DNA of 41,387 nt from positions 1-41,387 of the forward strand of contig JAKFER010000266.1 of NCBI GenBank assembly GCA_036675565.1, in the 5' to 3' direction. The notes under the pieces were generated by a model. That model had not been told where the DNA came from. It saw only the letters and a program-made list of their open reading frames with translations, and made no database searches. This DNA comes from JACCYQ01 sp036675565 (lineage in GTDB: Bacteria > Bacteroidota > Bacteroidia > Chitinophagales > Chitinophagaceae). Positions 31,922-40,363 of the stretch are shown one piece after another (position 1 is the stretch's first letter; the number at the start of each line of letters is the position of its first letter). A program made the translations under genes and the position numbers.

Positions 31922-33403
31922 TTAATTGGCAGCCATTTCCACTATAGTATTATTTTGTATTGGTAACCCATCTTCAATTTCACCCAGCAAAGTAGCCTGT
32001 GTGCAACCGGTAACTTTTACCATCACATAATCTCCTGGTTGCAGTTGTTCTTTTTTAGGAAAAATAATCACTTTGTTTTGCGATGTTCTTCCCATCCAAT
32101 CCAAATCACTTTTTTTCGAATTACCTTCTATCAAAACTTTAAAAATTTTGCCCGGATCACGCAGGTTGCTTTCAAGTGAAAGCCTGTTTTGAACTTCAAC
32201 AATTTCGGCCAGTCTTCTTTTTTTCACTTCCAACGGAATATCATCTTCATAACGCCTTTGTGCCAATGTACCGGGACGTTCACTGTAGAAAAACATATAA
32301 CTCATATCGTACCGGGCGTATTCCATCAAACTGATGGTGTCCTGGTGATCTTCTTCCGTTTCAGTGCAAAAACCGGTAATAACATCTGAGCTGATTCCGC
32401 AATCGGGCATGATCTCCCGGATCCTTTTTACTTTAGCCATATACCATTCGCGGGTATAGGTCCTGTTCATCAATTGTAATATTCTTGTAGAGCCGCTTTG
32501 TAATGGCAGGTGTATATACCGGCAGATGTTCTCATATTTTGCCATCGTAAACAACACTTCATCTGTAATGTCTTTAGGATGTGAAGTTGAAAAACGAACT
32601 CTCAGCAGTGGTGAAATCAAAGCCACTTTTTCAAGTAAACCGGCAAATGTGACCACGTCATGTTCACCTGCCTGCTGTCCTTGTATTTCGGGGACGTAGT
32701 AATAACTGTCAACGTTTTGTCCCAGTAAGGTTACTTCCCGGTAACCATTATTAAATAATTCAGTGCACTCGTTGATAATACTGTTTACATCGCGGCTTCT
32801 CTCACGGCCACGAGTAAACGGAACTACGCAAAATGAACACATATTGTTGCAGCCTCTCATGATGCTGACAAATGCGGTAATGCCATTACTGTTTAATCGG
32901 ATGGGTGAGATGTCGGCATAGGTTTCATCGCGACTTAATAAAACGTTCACAGCTTTTTGTCCGCCGCTGGCTTCTTCCACTAATCCTGGTAATGTTCTGT
33001 AGGCATCGGGACCTACCACCATATCTACCAGTTTTTCTTCTTCTAAAAACTTTGATTTTAACCGCTCTGCCATGCAGCCCAATACGCCAACCAGTGTCCC
33101 CGGTTTTTTCTTTTTTAATTTTTTAAATTCTGTCAGTCTTTTGCGCACAGTTTGTTCGGCCTTCTCGCGGATGGAGCAAGTATTTACAAAAATCAGGTCG
33201 GCATCTTCAAGGTTACGGGTTGCGCCAAATCCTTTTTCATTTAATATAGAAGCCACCACTTCACTATCTGCGAAATTCATGGCGCATCCATAACTTTCAA
33301 TGTAAAATTTACGGGTATAAGCCACCGGATCTTTTTCAAAGGGAGCATATACTTCTCCCTGGCGTTCTTCATCATGCACTTTTGTAGTAGCTATATCCAA
33401 CAT
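31922..33403 (-). CDS. miaB: tRNA-2-methylthio-N6-dimethylallyladenosine synthase MiaB
   Basis: 493 residues from MLDIATTKVHDEERQ. The methylthiotransferase domain has its three cluster-binding cysteines in ESYGCAMN, VNTCSIRE and VLGCMAER. The radical SAM motif is CNNMCSFCVV (CxxxCxxC). The C-terminal TRAM domain ends near QPGDYVMVKVTGCTQATLLG. The enzyme adds the methylthio group to A37 of tRNAs reading UNN codons. The frame continues upstream to an ATG at 33469, but the -7 box TATCTTTG at 33443-33436 lies inside that extension. The 33403 start, 33 bases after the box, is preferred. It is the first gene of the lptE-secG block. Confidence 0.94.
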   Translation of the reverse strand: MLDIATTKVHDEERQGEVYAPFEKDPVAYTRKFYIESYGCAMNFADSEVVASILNEKGFGATRNLEDADLIFVNTCSIREKAEQTVRKRLTEFKKLKKKKPGTLVGVLGCMAERLKSKFLEEEKLVDMVVGPDAYRTLPGLVEEASGGQKAVNVLLSRDETYADISPIRLNSNGITAFVSIMRGCNNMCSFCVVPFTRGRERSRDVNSIINECTELFNNGYREVTLLGQNVDSYYYVPEIQGQQAGEHDVVTFAGLLEKVALISPLLRVRFSTSHPKDITDEVLFTMAKYENICRYIHLPLQSGSTRILQLMNRTYTREWYMAKVKRIREIMPDCGISSDVITGFCTETEEDHQDTISLMEYARYDMSYMFFYSERPGTLAQRRYEDDIPLEVKKRRLAEIVEVQNRLSLESNLRDPGKIFKVLIEGNSKKSDLDWMGRTSQNKVIIFPKKEQLQPGDYVMVKVTGCTQATLLGEIEDGLPIQNNTIVEMAAN

Positions 33404-33435
33404 CAAACGATTATTTTGGGTATTGAAATGAGCGG

Positions 33436-33443
33436 CAAAGATA
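33436..33443 (-). promoter_or_regulatory. Bacteroidota -7 element (TATCTTTG, minus strand) for miaB
   Basis: Reading 33443 to 33436 gives TATCTTTG, an exact TAnnTTTG. Transcription would begin near 33431, 28 bases before the preferred miaB ATG. Confidence 0.6.
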
Positions 33444-33558
33444 GATGATTTCAACCAGTTTAATGACATGTTGTCAGTAATGTAGTTGCGTTTTAATATT
33501 TTAAACTAAAAAATAGCCTTCTATTGAGCTGCTTTTCATGCTTAAAATGGCGGATGCT

Positions 33559-33566
33559 TACATTTG
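33559..33566 (+). promoter_or_regulatory. Bacteroidota -7 element (TACATTTG) directly before truB
   Basis: An exact TAnnTTTG match ending only 5 bases before the truB ATG at 33572. It implies a very short or absent 5' leader. No -33 TTTG is seen at normal spacing. Confidence 0.5.
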
Positions 33567-33571
33567 CAGCC

Positions 33572-34279
33572 ATGCATAGCACCAACACTTTTGAAGAAGG
33601 AAAAGTTTTACTGATCAATAAACCTTTAAAATGGACATCATTTGATGTGGTAAGAAAAGTGCGGAATCTGGTAAAGATCAAAAAAGTGGGTCATGCCGGC
33701 ACACTTGATCCGCTGGCTACCGGTTTACTTATTATTTGTACCGGTAAATTTACTAAAAGGATCAACGAATTCATGGCGCAGGAAAAAGAATATACAGGCA
33801 GTTTTACATTGGGCGCAACAACACCAACTTACGATCTTGAAAGTGAGCCGGTCAATTTCAAAACTGTTGATTATCTCACAGAAGAAGAAATAAAAAATAC
33901 CACCAGCCAGTTTACCGGGGAAATCATGCAGGTGCCGCCTGCGCATTCGGCCATTAAGCAGCAAGGGAAAAGAGTTTATGAACTGGCAAGGCAAGGAAAG
34001 GAAGTAATTCTGGAACCGCGCAAATTATTTATTCGTGAATTTGAGATCACGGATATTTCTTTACCGGTCGTTTCATTCCGGGTCGTTTGTTCAACGGGAA
34101 CCTATATACGCAGTTTGGCCAACGATTTTGGGCAGGCTCTGGGCTGTGGTGCTTATTTAAGCAGTTTATGCCGCACCCGGATTGGCGAATTTAAAAATGA
34201 AGATGCAATGAGTATGGAAGAATTTGAAAAAGCGGTTGCAAATGGAAAAAATGCGTCCGCAATTAAAAAGGATAGTTAA
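33572..34279 (+). CDS. truB: tRNA pseudouridine-55 synthase TruB
   Basis: 235 residues from MHSTNTFEEGKVLLINKP. The catalytic Asp lies in VGHAGTLDPLATGLL. Other TruB marks are LLINKPLKWTSFDVVRKVRN, EYTGSFTLGATTPTYD, MQVPPAHSAIKQQGKRVYEL and the substrate-side STGTYIRSLANDFG and LCRTRIGEF. It makes the universal pseudouridine at position 55 of the T-loop in tRNA. The upstream frame offers Met at 33524 and 33554, but the -7 box at 33559-33566 lies between them and the family start, so 33572 is chosen. It is convergent with the TamL-like gene and overlaps it by 17 bases. Confidence 0.95.
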   Translation: MHSTNTFEEGKVLLINKPLKWTSFDVVRKVRNLVKIKKVGHAGTLDPLATGLLIICTGKFTKRINEFMAQEKEYTGSFTLGATTPTYDLESEPVNFKTVDYLTEEEIKNTTSQFTGEIMQVPPAHSAIKQQGKRVYELARQGKEVILEPRKLFIREFEITDISLPVVSFRVVCSTGTYIRSLANDFGQALGCGAYLSSLCRTRIGEFKNEDAMSMEEFEKAVANGKNASAIKKDS

Positions 34280-36635
34280 TCCCTAATTGAACCTGGCCGC
34301 CGAGTAATTTATTCCACCCAAAATTATAAAACCATTTGTTTTGTGAAGCGATATTTTCCGGTGCCGGACTTGGATCCTTTGCCTTAAAACCATAATCAAC
34401 TCTTACCAAAAAGAAATTAAAATCTACTCTTAAACCCGTACCTACACCAACAGCAATATCGTTCCATAAGCGGTTGATATCAAAATGCCCGTTAGGGAAA
34501 TCAGGATTCTCTCTCAGGAACCAAACATTACCGGCATCAACAAATAAGGCGCTGTTGAATTGAATGCCGCGGAAATTAAACAATGGGAAACGATATTCTG
34601 CATTAGCCTCCAACTGTATATCACCAAAGCGGTCAGGTGCTTCATTAAAAGGTTTTACGGAGGAACCCGGTCCCAGTCGCCGTAAACCCCATGCCCGCAT
34701 ACTGTTTGGCCCACCAGCAAAAAACTGTTTAAAAAATGGCAGGTATCTTTTTTTGTCCGGATGTTTGGTCGATTCCAGTTCATATCCCACACCGCCAAAA
34801 AATCGGAATGCAAATTCTTTTTTGGTGAATTTTATAGATCGCGAAAATTCCGCATCGATTTTTACAAAACGATACAATTGTGAATCCAAAAAATTATTCC
34901 TGATCATACCCGTTACCAATCCCGATTCTTCCAAATTTGTCCGGAATATATTGGTTCCTTTTTGTCCGCCCGTCATCACATATTTGTAAATGGTGGATAT
35001 AACCAAACCATCATTAAAGATATTTTTAAGGGATGGATTTATTTTAATTAATGAATCCAAACTATCGCGGCGATTGATCAGCGAATATTCAATATTTGGA
35101 ATTCTTACATTCAATGATTTATTCCGCCAGTTATATTCGTAACCCCAAGAACCGTTAAAACTGGTCAAATTATATAAAAAACGCCTGTCTATATTAGCTA
35201 ATGCAATGGATAAAACAGTTTGAATATTATCGCGGTATCGATCGGGGATAAATCCAAAATGTGGAATGCTTCGCGGAAAAAATATACTGTTACTAAAACT
35301 TGCCTGCCGGCTTTGCACAATCTGGTCTCCTTTATTAATATTCAATTCTGTCCCAAAACGAACATTGGTCGTTGCCAGGTTTGAGGCTTTGAGGAGATTT
35401 CGGTTTTGTAAACCAATATTAAATCCTAATCCCAATAAATTACCAGCAAACACACTCGTGTTCCGGCTTCCTTCAATATTGGCTTCAAAAGAATATTTTT
35501 CAGCAGGTGATAGTTTAATGACAAAGTCCACTGTGTCTTTACCTGGCCTGGGCACCTGGTCAATGTTTACCAGTTTCCAGGCACTCAGTGTGTTGAAACG
35601 ATTAATCGTTCTTACATATCTGCGCTGGCTAAAAAGTTCACCTTTTCTTAAATAAACATTTGGCGGTAAAATTTTGGGTTTAATGAGATCCCGGTATTGT
35701 ATGATCCTGTATTCATTGATCAATGTTTCCGTTGGTGTAAGGCCGGTAGTGTCTTCATCAAAATCGGGATAGATCGTCACATTTCCTATATAATACCGGG
35801 TGAGCCGGGTGCTATCGAGGCCGGGTGTCAGGATAAATTCAATGTCTGCCAATGGATTTTCACGGCGTCTTTGTAATTCAGCCAGGATTTGTATCTGTTC
35901 AAAAGGGTCTGTTACCGGCCTTAATAAAGAAGCATCCAACGTATCCCAAACAATTCTTAATTCATCCTGAGTAAAGCGCAGGTAACCATTATTGCGATAA
36001 AGTTCCACCAATCTTTCCAATTCTGCAGACATGGTTGGCTTTGCAAAAGGATCACCTCTTTTTATTAATGCGGATGTTGCAGCGGAATCAGTGAGCCGCT
36101 GAATATCTGCTCTTGAATCAATTTGAGCCATTGAATCTGCTGATGTGGTAGAATCAGAAAAACTGTAAAAAATACTATCCAGTTTAACTTGCCTGCCGGG
36201 AATAACGGTGAAATTGACGATTGTACGATACTGGTCAGGTGTATTGGATTTACTGCGAATCTTCAACGTGGTATCATAACTGATAGAATCACGGTAATAA
36301 CCCAGCGAATTTAAAAGTGCCCGCATGTATACAATGGACCTGTCCGCATTGCTGCTATCATACGCTGGCGGATTTTGCAGTACGCTCCAGAATAATTTAT
36401 CTAATGTTCTGACCCTGATACTGTCATCCAGTTGAGTGGAAAGTTTGCTTTCTAACTCATTTTTTTCATCGGTTGAAAAATTTCCTTCTAACTTGATGTT
36501 AGTTTTGTAAACAAATGGTTTATTCTCCGGGTAATCTTTTGGTATAACACCACAACCTGCAAAAATTATAATGAGCAGGAGGATAAAGGTTGACGTAGTT
36601 GGAGAGCCAATAAATTTCATCCTGCCATTTACCAT
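34263..36635 (-). CDS. BamA/TamA family outer-membrane lipoprotein (TamL-like)
   Basis: 790 residues from the ATG at 36635; an ATG at 36620 (MKFIGSPTT...) is equally possible. A lipoprotein signal ends IIIFAGCGVIPK. POTRA-like periplasmic repeats follow over about the first 360 residues (NIKLEGNFSTDEKNELESKL, VIPGRQVKLDSIFY, VYLRKGELFSQRRYVRTINR). A barrel completes the protein, with the Omp85 lid-lock motif FAGGPNSMRAWGLRRLGPGS and a C-terminal beta-signal ending NYPF. Lipidated TamA homologues of this build, called TamL in Bacteroidota, act in outer-membrane assembly. It is adjacent and divergent to a TrmH-family gene; the partner gene tamB is not in the window. Confidence 0.9.
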   Translation of the reverse strand: MVNGRMKFIGSPTTSTFILLLIIIFAGCGVIPKDYPENKPFVYKTNIKLEGNFSTDEKNELESKLSTQLDDSIRVRTLDKLFWSVLQNPPAYDSSNADRSIVYMRALLNSLGYYRDSISYDTTLKIRSKSNTPDQYRTIVNFTVIPGRQVKLDSIFYSFSDSTTSADSMAQIDSRADIQRLTDSAATSALIKRGDPFAKPTMSAELERLVELYRNNGYLRFTQDELRIVWDTLDASLLRPVTDPFEQIQILAELQRRRENPLADIEFILTPGLDSTRLTRYYIGNVTIYPDFDEDTTGLTPTETLINEYRIIQYRDLIKPKILPPNVYLRKGELFSQRRYVRTINRFNTLSAWKLVNIDQVPRPGKDTVDFVIKLSPAEKYSFEANIEGSRNTSVFAGNLLGLGFNIGLQNRNLLKASNLATTNVRFGTELNINKGDQIVQSRQASFSNSIFFPRSIPHFGFIPDRYRDNIQTVLSIALANIDRRFLYNLTSFNGSWGYEYNWRNKSLNVRIPNIEYSLINRRDSLDSLIKINPSLKNIFNDGLVISTIYKYVMTGGQKGTNIFRTNLEESGLVTGMIRNNFLDSQLYRFVKIDAEFSRSIKFTKKEFAFRFFGGVGYELESTKHPDKKRYLPFFKQFFAGGPNSMRAWGLRRLGPGSSVKPFNEAPDRFGDIQLEANAEYRFPLFNFRGIQFNSALFVDAGNVWFLRENPDFPNGHFDINRLWNDIAVGVGTGLRVDFNFFLVRVDYGFKAKDPSPAPENIASQNKWFYNFGWNKLLGGQVQLGINYPF

Positions 36636-36654
36636 AATGTTGTAATCGAAAAGT

Positions 36655-37392
36655 ATGCTTAGTAAAACAAAGGTCAAATATATTCAAAGTTTAGGCCACA
36701 AAAAAAGAAGGGATGAAGAGCAGGTGTTTATTGCCGAAGGTCCGAAAATAGTGAGCGAGCTTTTATCAGAACCCCGCATGCAGGCATTGGAAATTTATGG
36801 GGTAGAAGATTGGTTGCAACAAAACCGGCTACCACCTACTGTTCACCAGCAAATGGTAACACAGGAAGAATTAGAAAAGATCACCCAACTTTCAACAGCC
36901 AATAAAGTATTGGCCATCTTTCAACAACCCAAAGCCATTGAAAATATAGACACCAATAATAAATGGATATTGTTATTGGATGGAATACAGGATCCCGGGA
37001 ATATGGGCACCATTATCCGCATTGCAGATTGGTTTGGGATCAAACAAATCATTTGTAGTCATGAATGTGCAAGTATTTATAATACAAAAGTGATACAATC
37101 TTCTATGGCAAGTATTGCCAGGATCGATGTTTTGGTGACGGATCTTTTGCCTTGGATCAATGAACATCCTGCCTGCAACTACTATGCAGCTTCGCTGGAA
37201 GGAGAAGATCTCACAGCTATGGGTAAGTTAAAAAAAGGGATCATCATGATTGGGAATGAATCTAAAGGTTTGCATCCTGGGTTGTTAGCGAAAGCCAATG
37301 TCCGGGTTACGATTCCCCGATTGGGACAGGCAGAATCACTAAATGCTGCAGTAGCCACAGGGATCATTTTGTCGCACCTGGTAAAAAATTAA
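36655..37392 (+). CDS. TrmH/SpoU family RNA 2'-O-methyltransferase (RlmB-like)
   Basis: 245 residues. The N-terminal substrate-binding domain (about 1-95) has the family's VKYIQSLGHKKRRDEEQVFI and AEGPKIVSELL. The SPOUT domain has motif 1 LLLDGIQDPGNMGTIIRIAD, motif 2 GIIMIGNESKGLHP and motif 3 IPRLGQAESLNAAVATGIIL. This two-domain plan belongs to enzymes that methylate rRNA riboses, such as RlmB and MRM3-like proteins; the target nucleotide is unknown. The ATG at 36655 lies only 19 bases from that of the divergent TamL-like gene. It converges with the permease gene, leaving 7 bases between the stops. Confidence 0.92.
   Translation: MLSKTKVKYIQSLGHKKRRDEEQVFIAEGPKIVSELLSEPRMQALEIYGVEDWLQQNRLPPTVHQQMVTQEELEKITQLSTANKVLAIFQQPKAIENIDTNNKWILLLDGIQDPGNMGTIIRIADWFGIKQIICSHECASIYNTKVIQSSMASIARIDVLVTDLLPWINEHPACNYYAASLEGEDLTAMGKLKKGIIMIGNESKGLHPGLLAKANVRVTIPRLGQAESLNAAVATGIILSHLVKN
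36675..36682 (-). promoter_or_regulatory. Possible -7 element (TATATTTG, minus strand) for the TamL-like gene
   Basis: Reading 36682 to 36675 gives TATATTTG, a TAnnTTTG match about 40 bases before the ATG at 36635. It lies inside the first codons of the divergent methyltransferase gene. Confidence 0.4.
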
Positions 37393-37399
37393 CAGCAGT

Positions 37400-38635
37400 T
37401 TACCTGAATCGTATGGCTTTTACAGGTTGTACTTTTTTTACAATATAGGTTGGGATCATCAACACCAGGTAACTAACCAGTAAAGTGCCGCCACATACAG
37501 CGGCTACCTGCCACCAGATAATCTTTACTGCCGCTTCACTCAGGTAATAAGCTTCTTCCTTTAATTTGATAAAACCTGTTTCCTGTTGCAGGTAAATTAT
37601 CGCCAGGGCAAATAAAGTGCCCCCGATAATGCCACCAATGGTGATAATGGATGAATGCTTTAAAAAGATTTTTTGTACCGTCCAGTCACTGGCGCCCAAT
37701 GCTTTCAATATACCGATCATGCGTAAACGCTCAAGAACCAGGATGATCAAACAAGTAATCAGGTTGATCACCGCAATAATGATCATAAAAGCGATGAGTA
37801 CATTACGTGTAACATCCTGCATTTTTAACCAGTCAAAAATATAGGGATAAATGTCCTTGATGATGCGGGTATCCCAACTTTGCGGAAATTCATCCATCTC
37901 GTAGATATTAATACTGGCCGGGATCATTTCTGAATAATCTTTCAGAAATATTTCATATCCACCAATCTCATAAGATTCCCAACTGTTAAGTCGTTGAATC
38001 AATTTAAGATCACCAATGGCAAACGCATTATCATATTCCTGGATGCCTGTTTTATAAATACCTACGATTTCAAGTTTATCAGGTCGCATACTTCCATCGG
38101 GCCTGATAAAATAGATCAGTAAGCGATCATTTAATTTGAGCTTAAGTTGATTAGCGGTAAAAGTTGATATGATGATCTCCCGGCTGTAAGTGCTGTCGTT
38201 GAATTGCAGCCATCGCCCTTCCTGCATAAATTGTTTCAGGTGATTGAAGTCATAGGATGAATCGAGGCCTTTTAACAAAACACCTTCCATGTCTTCATCC
38301 GTTTTCAGGATGGCATATTTAGTTGCAAACGGATGTATACTTTGAACCTGCGGATTTTTTTTAACAGCGAAAGCAACCGAGTCATTTTGTTCAATGGGCA
38401 TTTCTTCTGCAATAGCCGTTTTCATGGGTTGTTTGTATTGCACTCTTATATGTCCCCAAAAACTAAAAACCTTCTCGCTTACCTTTTCCTGGAAACCATT
38501 TACAAATGCCAGGGTAATGATCATAACCGCCACACTGATCACCGTTGCTGCAATGGATAGGCGGATGATAAACCGGGAAAATGATTTTTGCTGGTTAAAT
38601 GCGATTCGGTTGGCAATAAAGCCCGTAATATTCAA
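37400..38635 (-). CDS. LolC/E-like ABC transporter permease (FtsX/MacB family)
   Basis: 411 residues. One N-terminal membrane helix (about 26-48) is followed by a periplasmic MacB-PCD-like domain (about 50-270) and three C-terminal helices of the FtsX domain (about 278-305, 325-350 and 372-398). Cytoplasmic-side ERLRMIGILKALGASDWTV is the family's coupling motif. The size and N-terminal IANRIAFNQQKSFSRFIIRL resemble LolC/LolE permeases, which release lipoproteins from the inner membrane; the ATPase is not adjacent. The start is TTG at 38635: no ATG lies between the preceding in-frame stop and the conserved N-terminus. Confidence 0.9.
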   Translation of the reverse strand: MNITGFIANRIAFNQQKSFSRFIIRLSIAATVISVAVMIITLAFVNGFQEKVSEKVFSFWGHIRVQYKQPMKTAIAEEMPIEQNDSVAFAVKKNPQVQSIHPFATKYAILKTDEDMEGVLLKGLDSSYDFNHLKQFMQEGRWLQFNDSTYSREIIISTFTANQLKLKLNDRLLIYFIRPDGSMRPDKLEIVGIYKTGIQEYDNAFAIGDLKLIQRLNSWESYEIGGYEIFLKDYSEMIPASINIYEMDEFPQSWDTRIIKDIYPYIFDWLKMQDVTRNVLIAFMIIIAVINLITCLIILVLERLRMIGILKALGASDWTVQKIFLKHSSIITIGGIIGGTLFALAIIYLQQETGFIKLKEEAYYLSEAAVKIIWWQVAAVCGGTLLVSYLVLMIPTYIVKKVQPVKAIRFR

Positions 38636-38794
38636 TCTGGAAAAATTTAGGTGTAAAAATAACTATCCCGTTCAACATGAGGCAACGTATTTAACAAAGA
38701 ACCCGTCAAAAAAGCGCAATTCATGATATTTTTAAAAATGATTTATGGCAGGTAGCCAGATTTTAATCAAATTGTGGGTGATAAAAGACAAGTT

Positions 38795-40093
38795 ATGATA
38801 CAAACCAGCGGGAAAATTTGTGTTCTTTTTTTGTGGATCGTTTTGGGAGCAATCAAACTGAATGCTCAGAATACGGATATGATTTACGATTCATCTATCC
38901 ATTCCATTAAACTTTATCCCGGTGGAGATCAAACTACTTATCCCATTATGGCATTGAATGGTGGCGAACAATTGCAATTAACTTTCGACGACCTGGATGC
39001 CGATGTGAAAAATTATTATTACAGTTACCAGTTGTGTAATGCAGACTGGACGCCGACGCTGTTAAATACGTTTGAGTATACACGTGGTTTTCAGAATGTG
39101 CGCATCTCCCATTACCGCCAATCATCCATTGCATTTACACACTATACCAATTACCAGGCAACCATCCCTGATCGAAACAGTATTCCATCTGTTAGTGGAA
39201 ATTATTTGTTGAAAGTTTTTTTGAATGGCGATACCTCTCAAATTGTATTTACCAAAAGGTTTATGGTGGTTGATCAGAAAGTTTCGATTGCAGCACAAGT
39301 TCAGCAACCATTTAATGCACAGTGGTATAACACTTACCAGAAATTGCATATTGCAGTGAGTACCGATAACCGTACGCGGGTTTTTACACCGCAGGATATT
39401 AAAGTGGTGGTGTTGCAAAATCATGTATGGCCCAATGCTTTGTATTTAAATCGTCCCACTATTTTCCGCGGAAATTATTTTGAATACAGTGATGAAGCAA
39501 GTACGGCCATGCCTGCAGGCAAGGAGTGGAGGTGGATAGATCTTCGCAGTTTGCGGTTGATGAGTGAAAGAATGGTCCGTATTGATAAGAAAACCAATTC
39601 AACAGATGTAATTGTAAAACCCGATGGGGAACGTAAGTCACAGCCATATTTGTATTATCGTGATATTAACGGATTATATACCATCGAAAGCCGGGATAAT
39701 AATAATCCCTTCTGGCAATCTGATTATGCAAATGTTCAATTCAGTTTTTTCCCACCGGGCAATCAGCCCTATGCGGATCGGAATCTTTATTTGTTTGGAG
39801 AATTAACGCAGTATGCTACCAATGAATCGGCGGAAATGGTTTTTAATCCTGAAAGAGGCGCATATGAAAAAACGCTTTTACTAAAGCAGGGGTTTTATAA
39901 TTATAACTATGTTACTACTTCAATGAACGAGGATGATAAAATAATAAATTATGAGACGGCGGAAGGACATTATTGGGATACCGAAAATGTTTATACCGTA
40001 TTGGTTTATTACCGTCCATTCGGGGCCCGTGCCGATGAACTCATCGGCTACACCCAGATTAATTCCTTGCAGGGAAGGCCAGGCCTGCGCTGA
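38795..40093 (+). CDS. Type IX secretion system plug protein (DUF5103)
   Basis: 432 residues from the ATG at 38795; a GTG at 38774 would add seven. A signal peptide (about 1-25, ending LNAQ) precedes YDSSIHSIKLYPGGDQTTYP, LTFDDLDADVKNYYYSYQLC and NADWTPTLLNTFEYTRGFQN. The last of these is characteristic of DUF5103, now recognised as the plug protein that closes the unused periplasmic side of the SprA translocon in type IX secretion. The rest is beta-rich, with FSFFPPGNQPYADRNLYLFG and FNPERGAYEKTLLLKQGFYN. No other T9SS gene is adjacent. A terminator is not obvious before the SRP RNA promoter. Confidence 0.9.
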   Translation: MIQTSGKICVLFLWIVLGAIKLNAQNTDMIYDSSIHSIKLYPGGDQTTYPIMALNGGEQLQLTFDDLDADVKNYYYSYQLCNADWTPTLLNTFEYTRGFQNVRISHYRQSSIAFTHYTNYQATIPDRNSIPSVSGNYLLKVFLNGDTSQIVFTKRFMVVDQKVSIAAQVQQPFNAQWYNTYQKLHIAVSTDNRTRVFTPQDIKVVVLQNHVWPNALYLNRPTIFRGNYFEYSDEASTAMPAGKEWRWIDLRSLRLMSERMVRIDKKTNSTDVIVKPDGERKSQPYLYYRDINGLYTIESRDNNNPFWQSDYANVQFSFFPPGNQPYADRNLYLFGELTQYATNESAEMVFNPERGAYEKTLLLKQGFYNYNYVTTSMNEDDKIINYETAEGHYWDTENVYTVLVYYRPFGARADELIGYTQINSLQGRPGLR

Positions 40094-40128
40094 TTTTCTT
40101 CTTTCTTCACAATTTTTTGAATTCATTT

Positions 40129-40158
40129 TTTGAGATTTATCCTGCTTCCTTATCTTTG
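40129..40158 (+). promoter_or_regulatory. Bacteroidota promoter (TTTG-N18-TATCTTTG) for SRP RNA
   Basis: TTTG at 40129-40132 and TATCTTTG at 40151-40158 are separated by 18 bases, within the consensus range. The paired 5' end of the SRP RNA begins five bases after the -7 box, which calibrates the start-site distance for other promoters here. Confidence 0.8.
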
Positions 40159-40162
40159 CGCC

Positions 40163-40257
40163 GGCAGGTCTTACACGACCAGCTCCTGCTGAACTCCCCC
40201 AGGGTCGGAAGACAGCAAGGGTAGGCGGTTGTAGCGGTGCGATGTAATAAGCCTGCC
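40163..40257 (+). ncRNA. ffs: Signal recognition particle RNA (small bacterial type, 4.5S)
   Basis: The ends close a helix: GGCAGG (40163-40168) with CCTGCC (40252-40257). The conserved apical core reads CCAGGGTCGGAAGACAGCAA (about 40199-40218), containing the GGAA tetraloop and the asymmetric loop bound by the Ffh M domain. Length about 95 bases suits Bacteroidota. A T run (from 40260) directly after the closing helix terminates transcription. It works with Ffh and FtsY to deliver membrane proteins to the translocon. Confidence 0.95.
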
Positions 40258-40363
40258 ACTTTTTTTTATTTTTTGGTTTAAGCGCTGCCCCGGTTTCCAG
40301 GGATCACTTATAACCCCAATCATATTAGTTTAATCTCCATTTTCAATTTTAATTTTAGCCGGA

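Noticed and set aside
33404..33469. Longer MiaB N-terminus
   Set aside because: It would put the TATCTTTG promoter box inside the coding region; the 33403 ATG gives a normal length protein.
34564..34989. Plus-strand open frame inside the TamL-like gene
   Set aside because: It is the antisense shadow of a gene with strong Omp85 motifs and has no coding features of its own.
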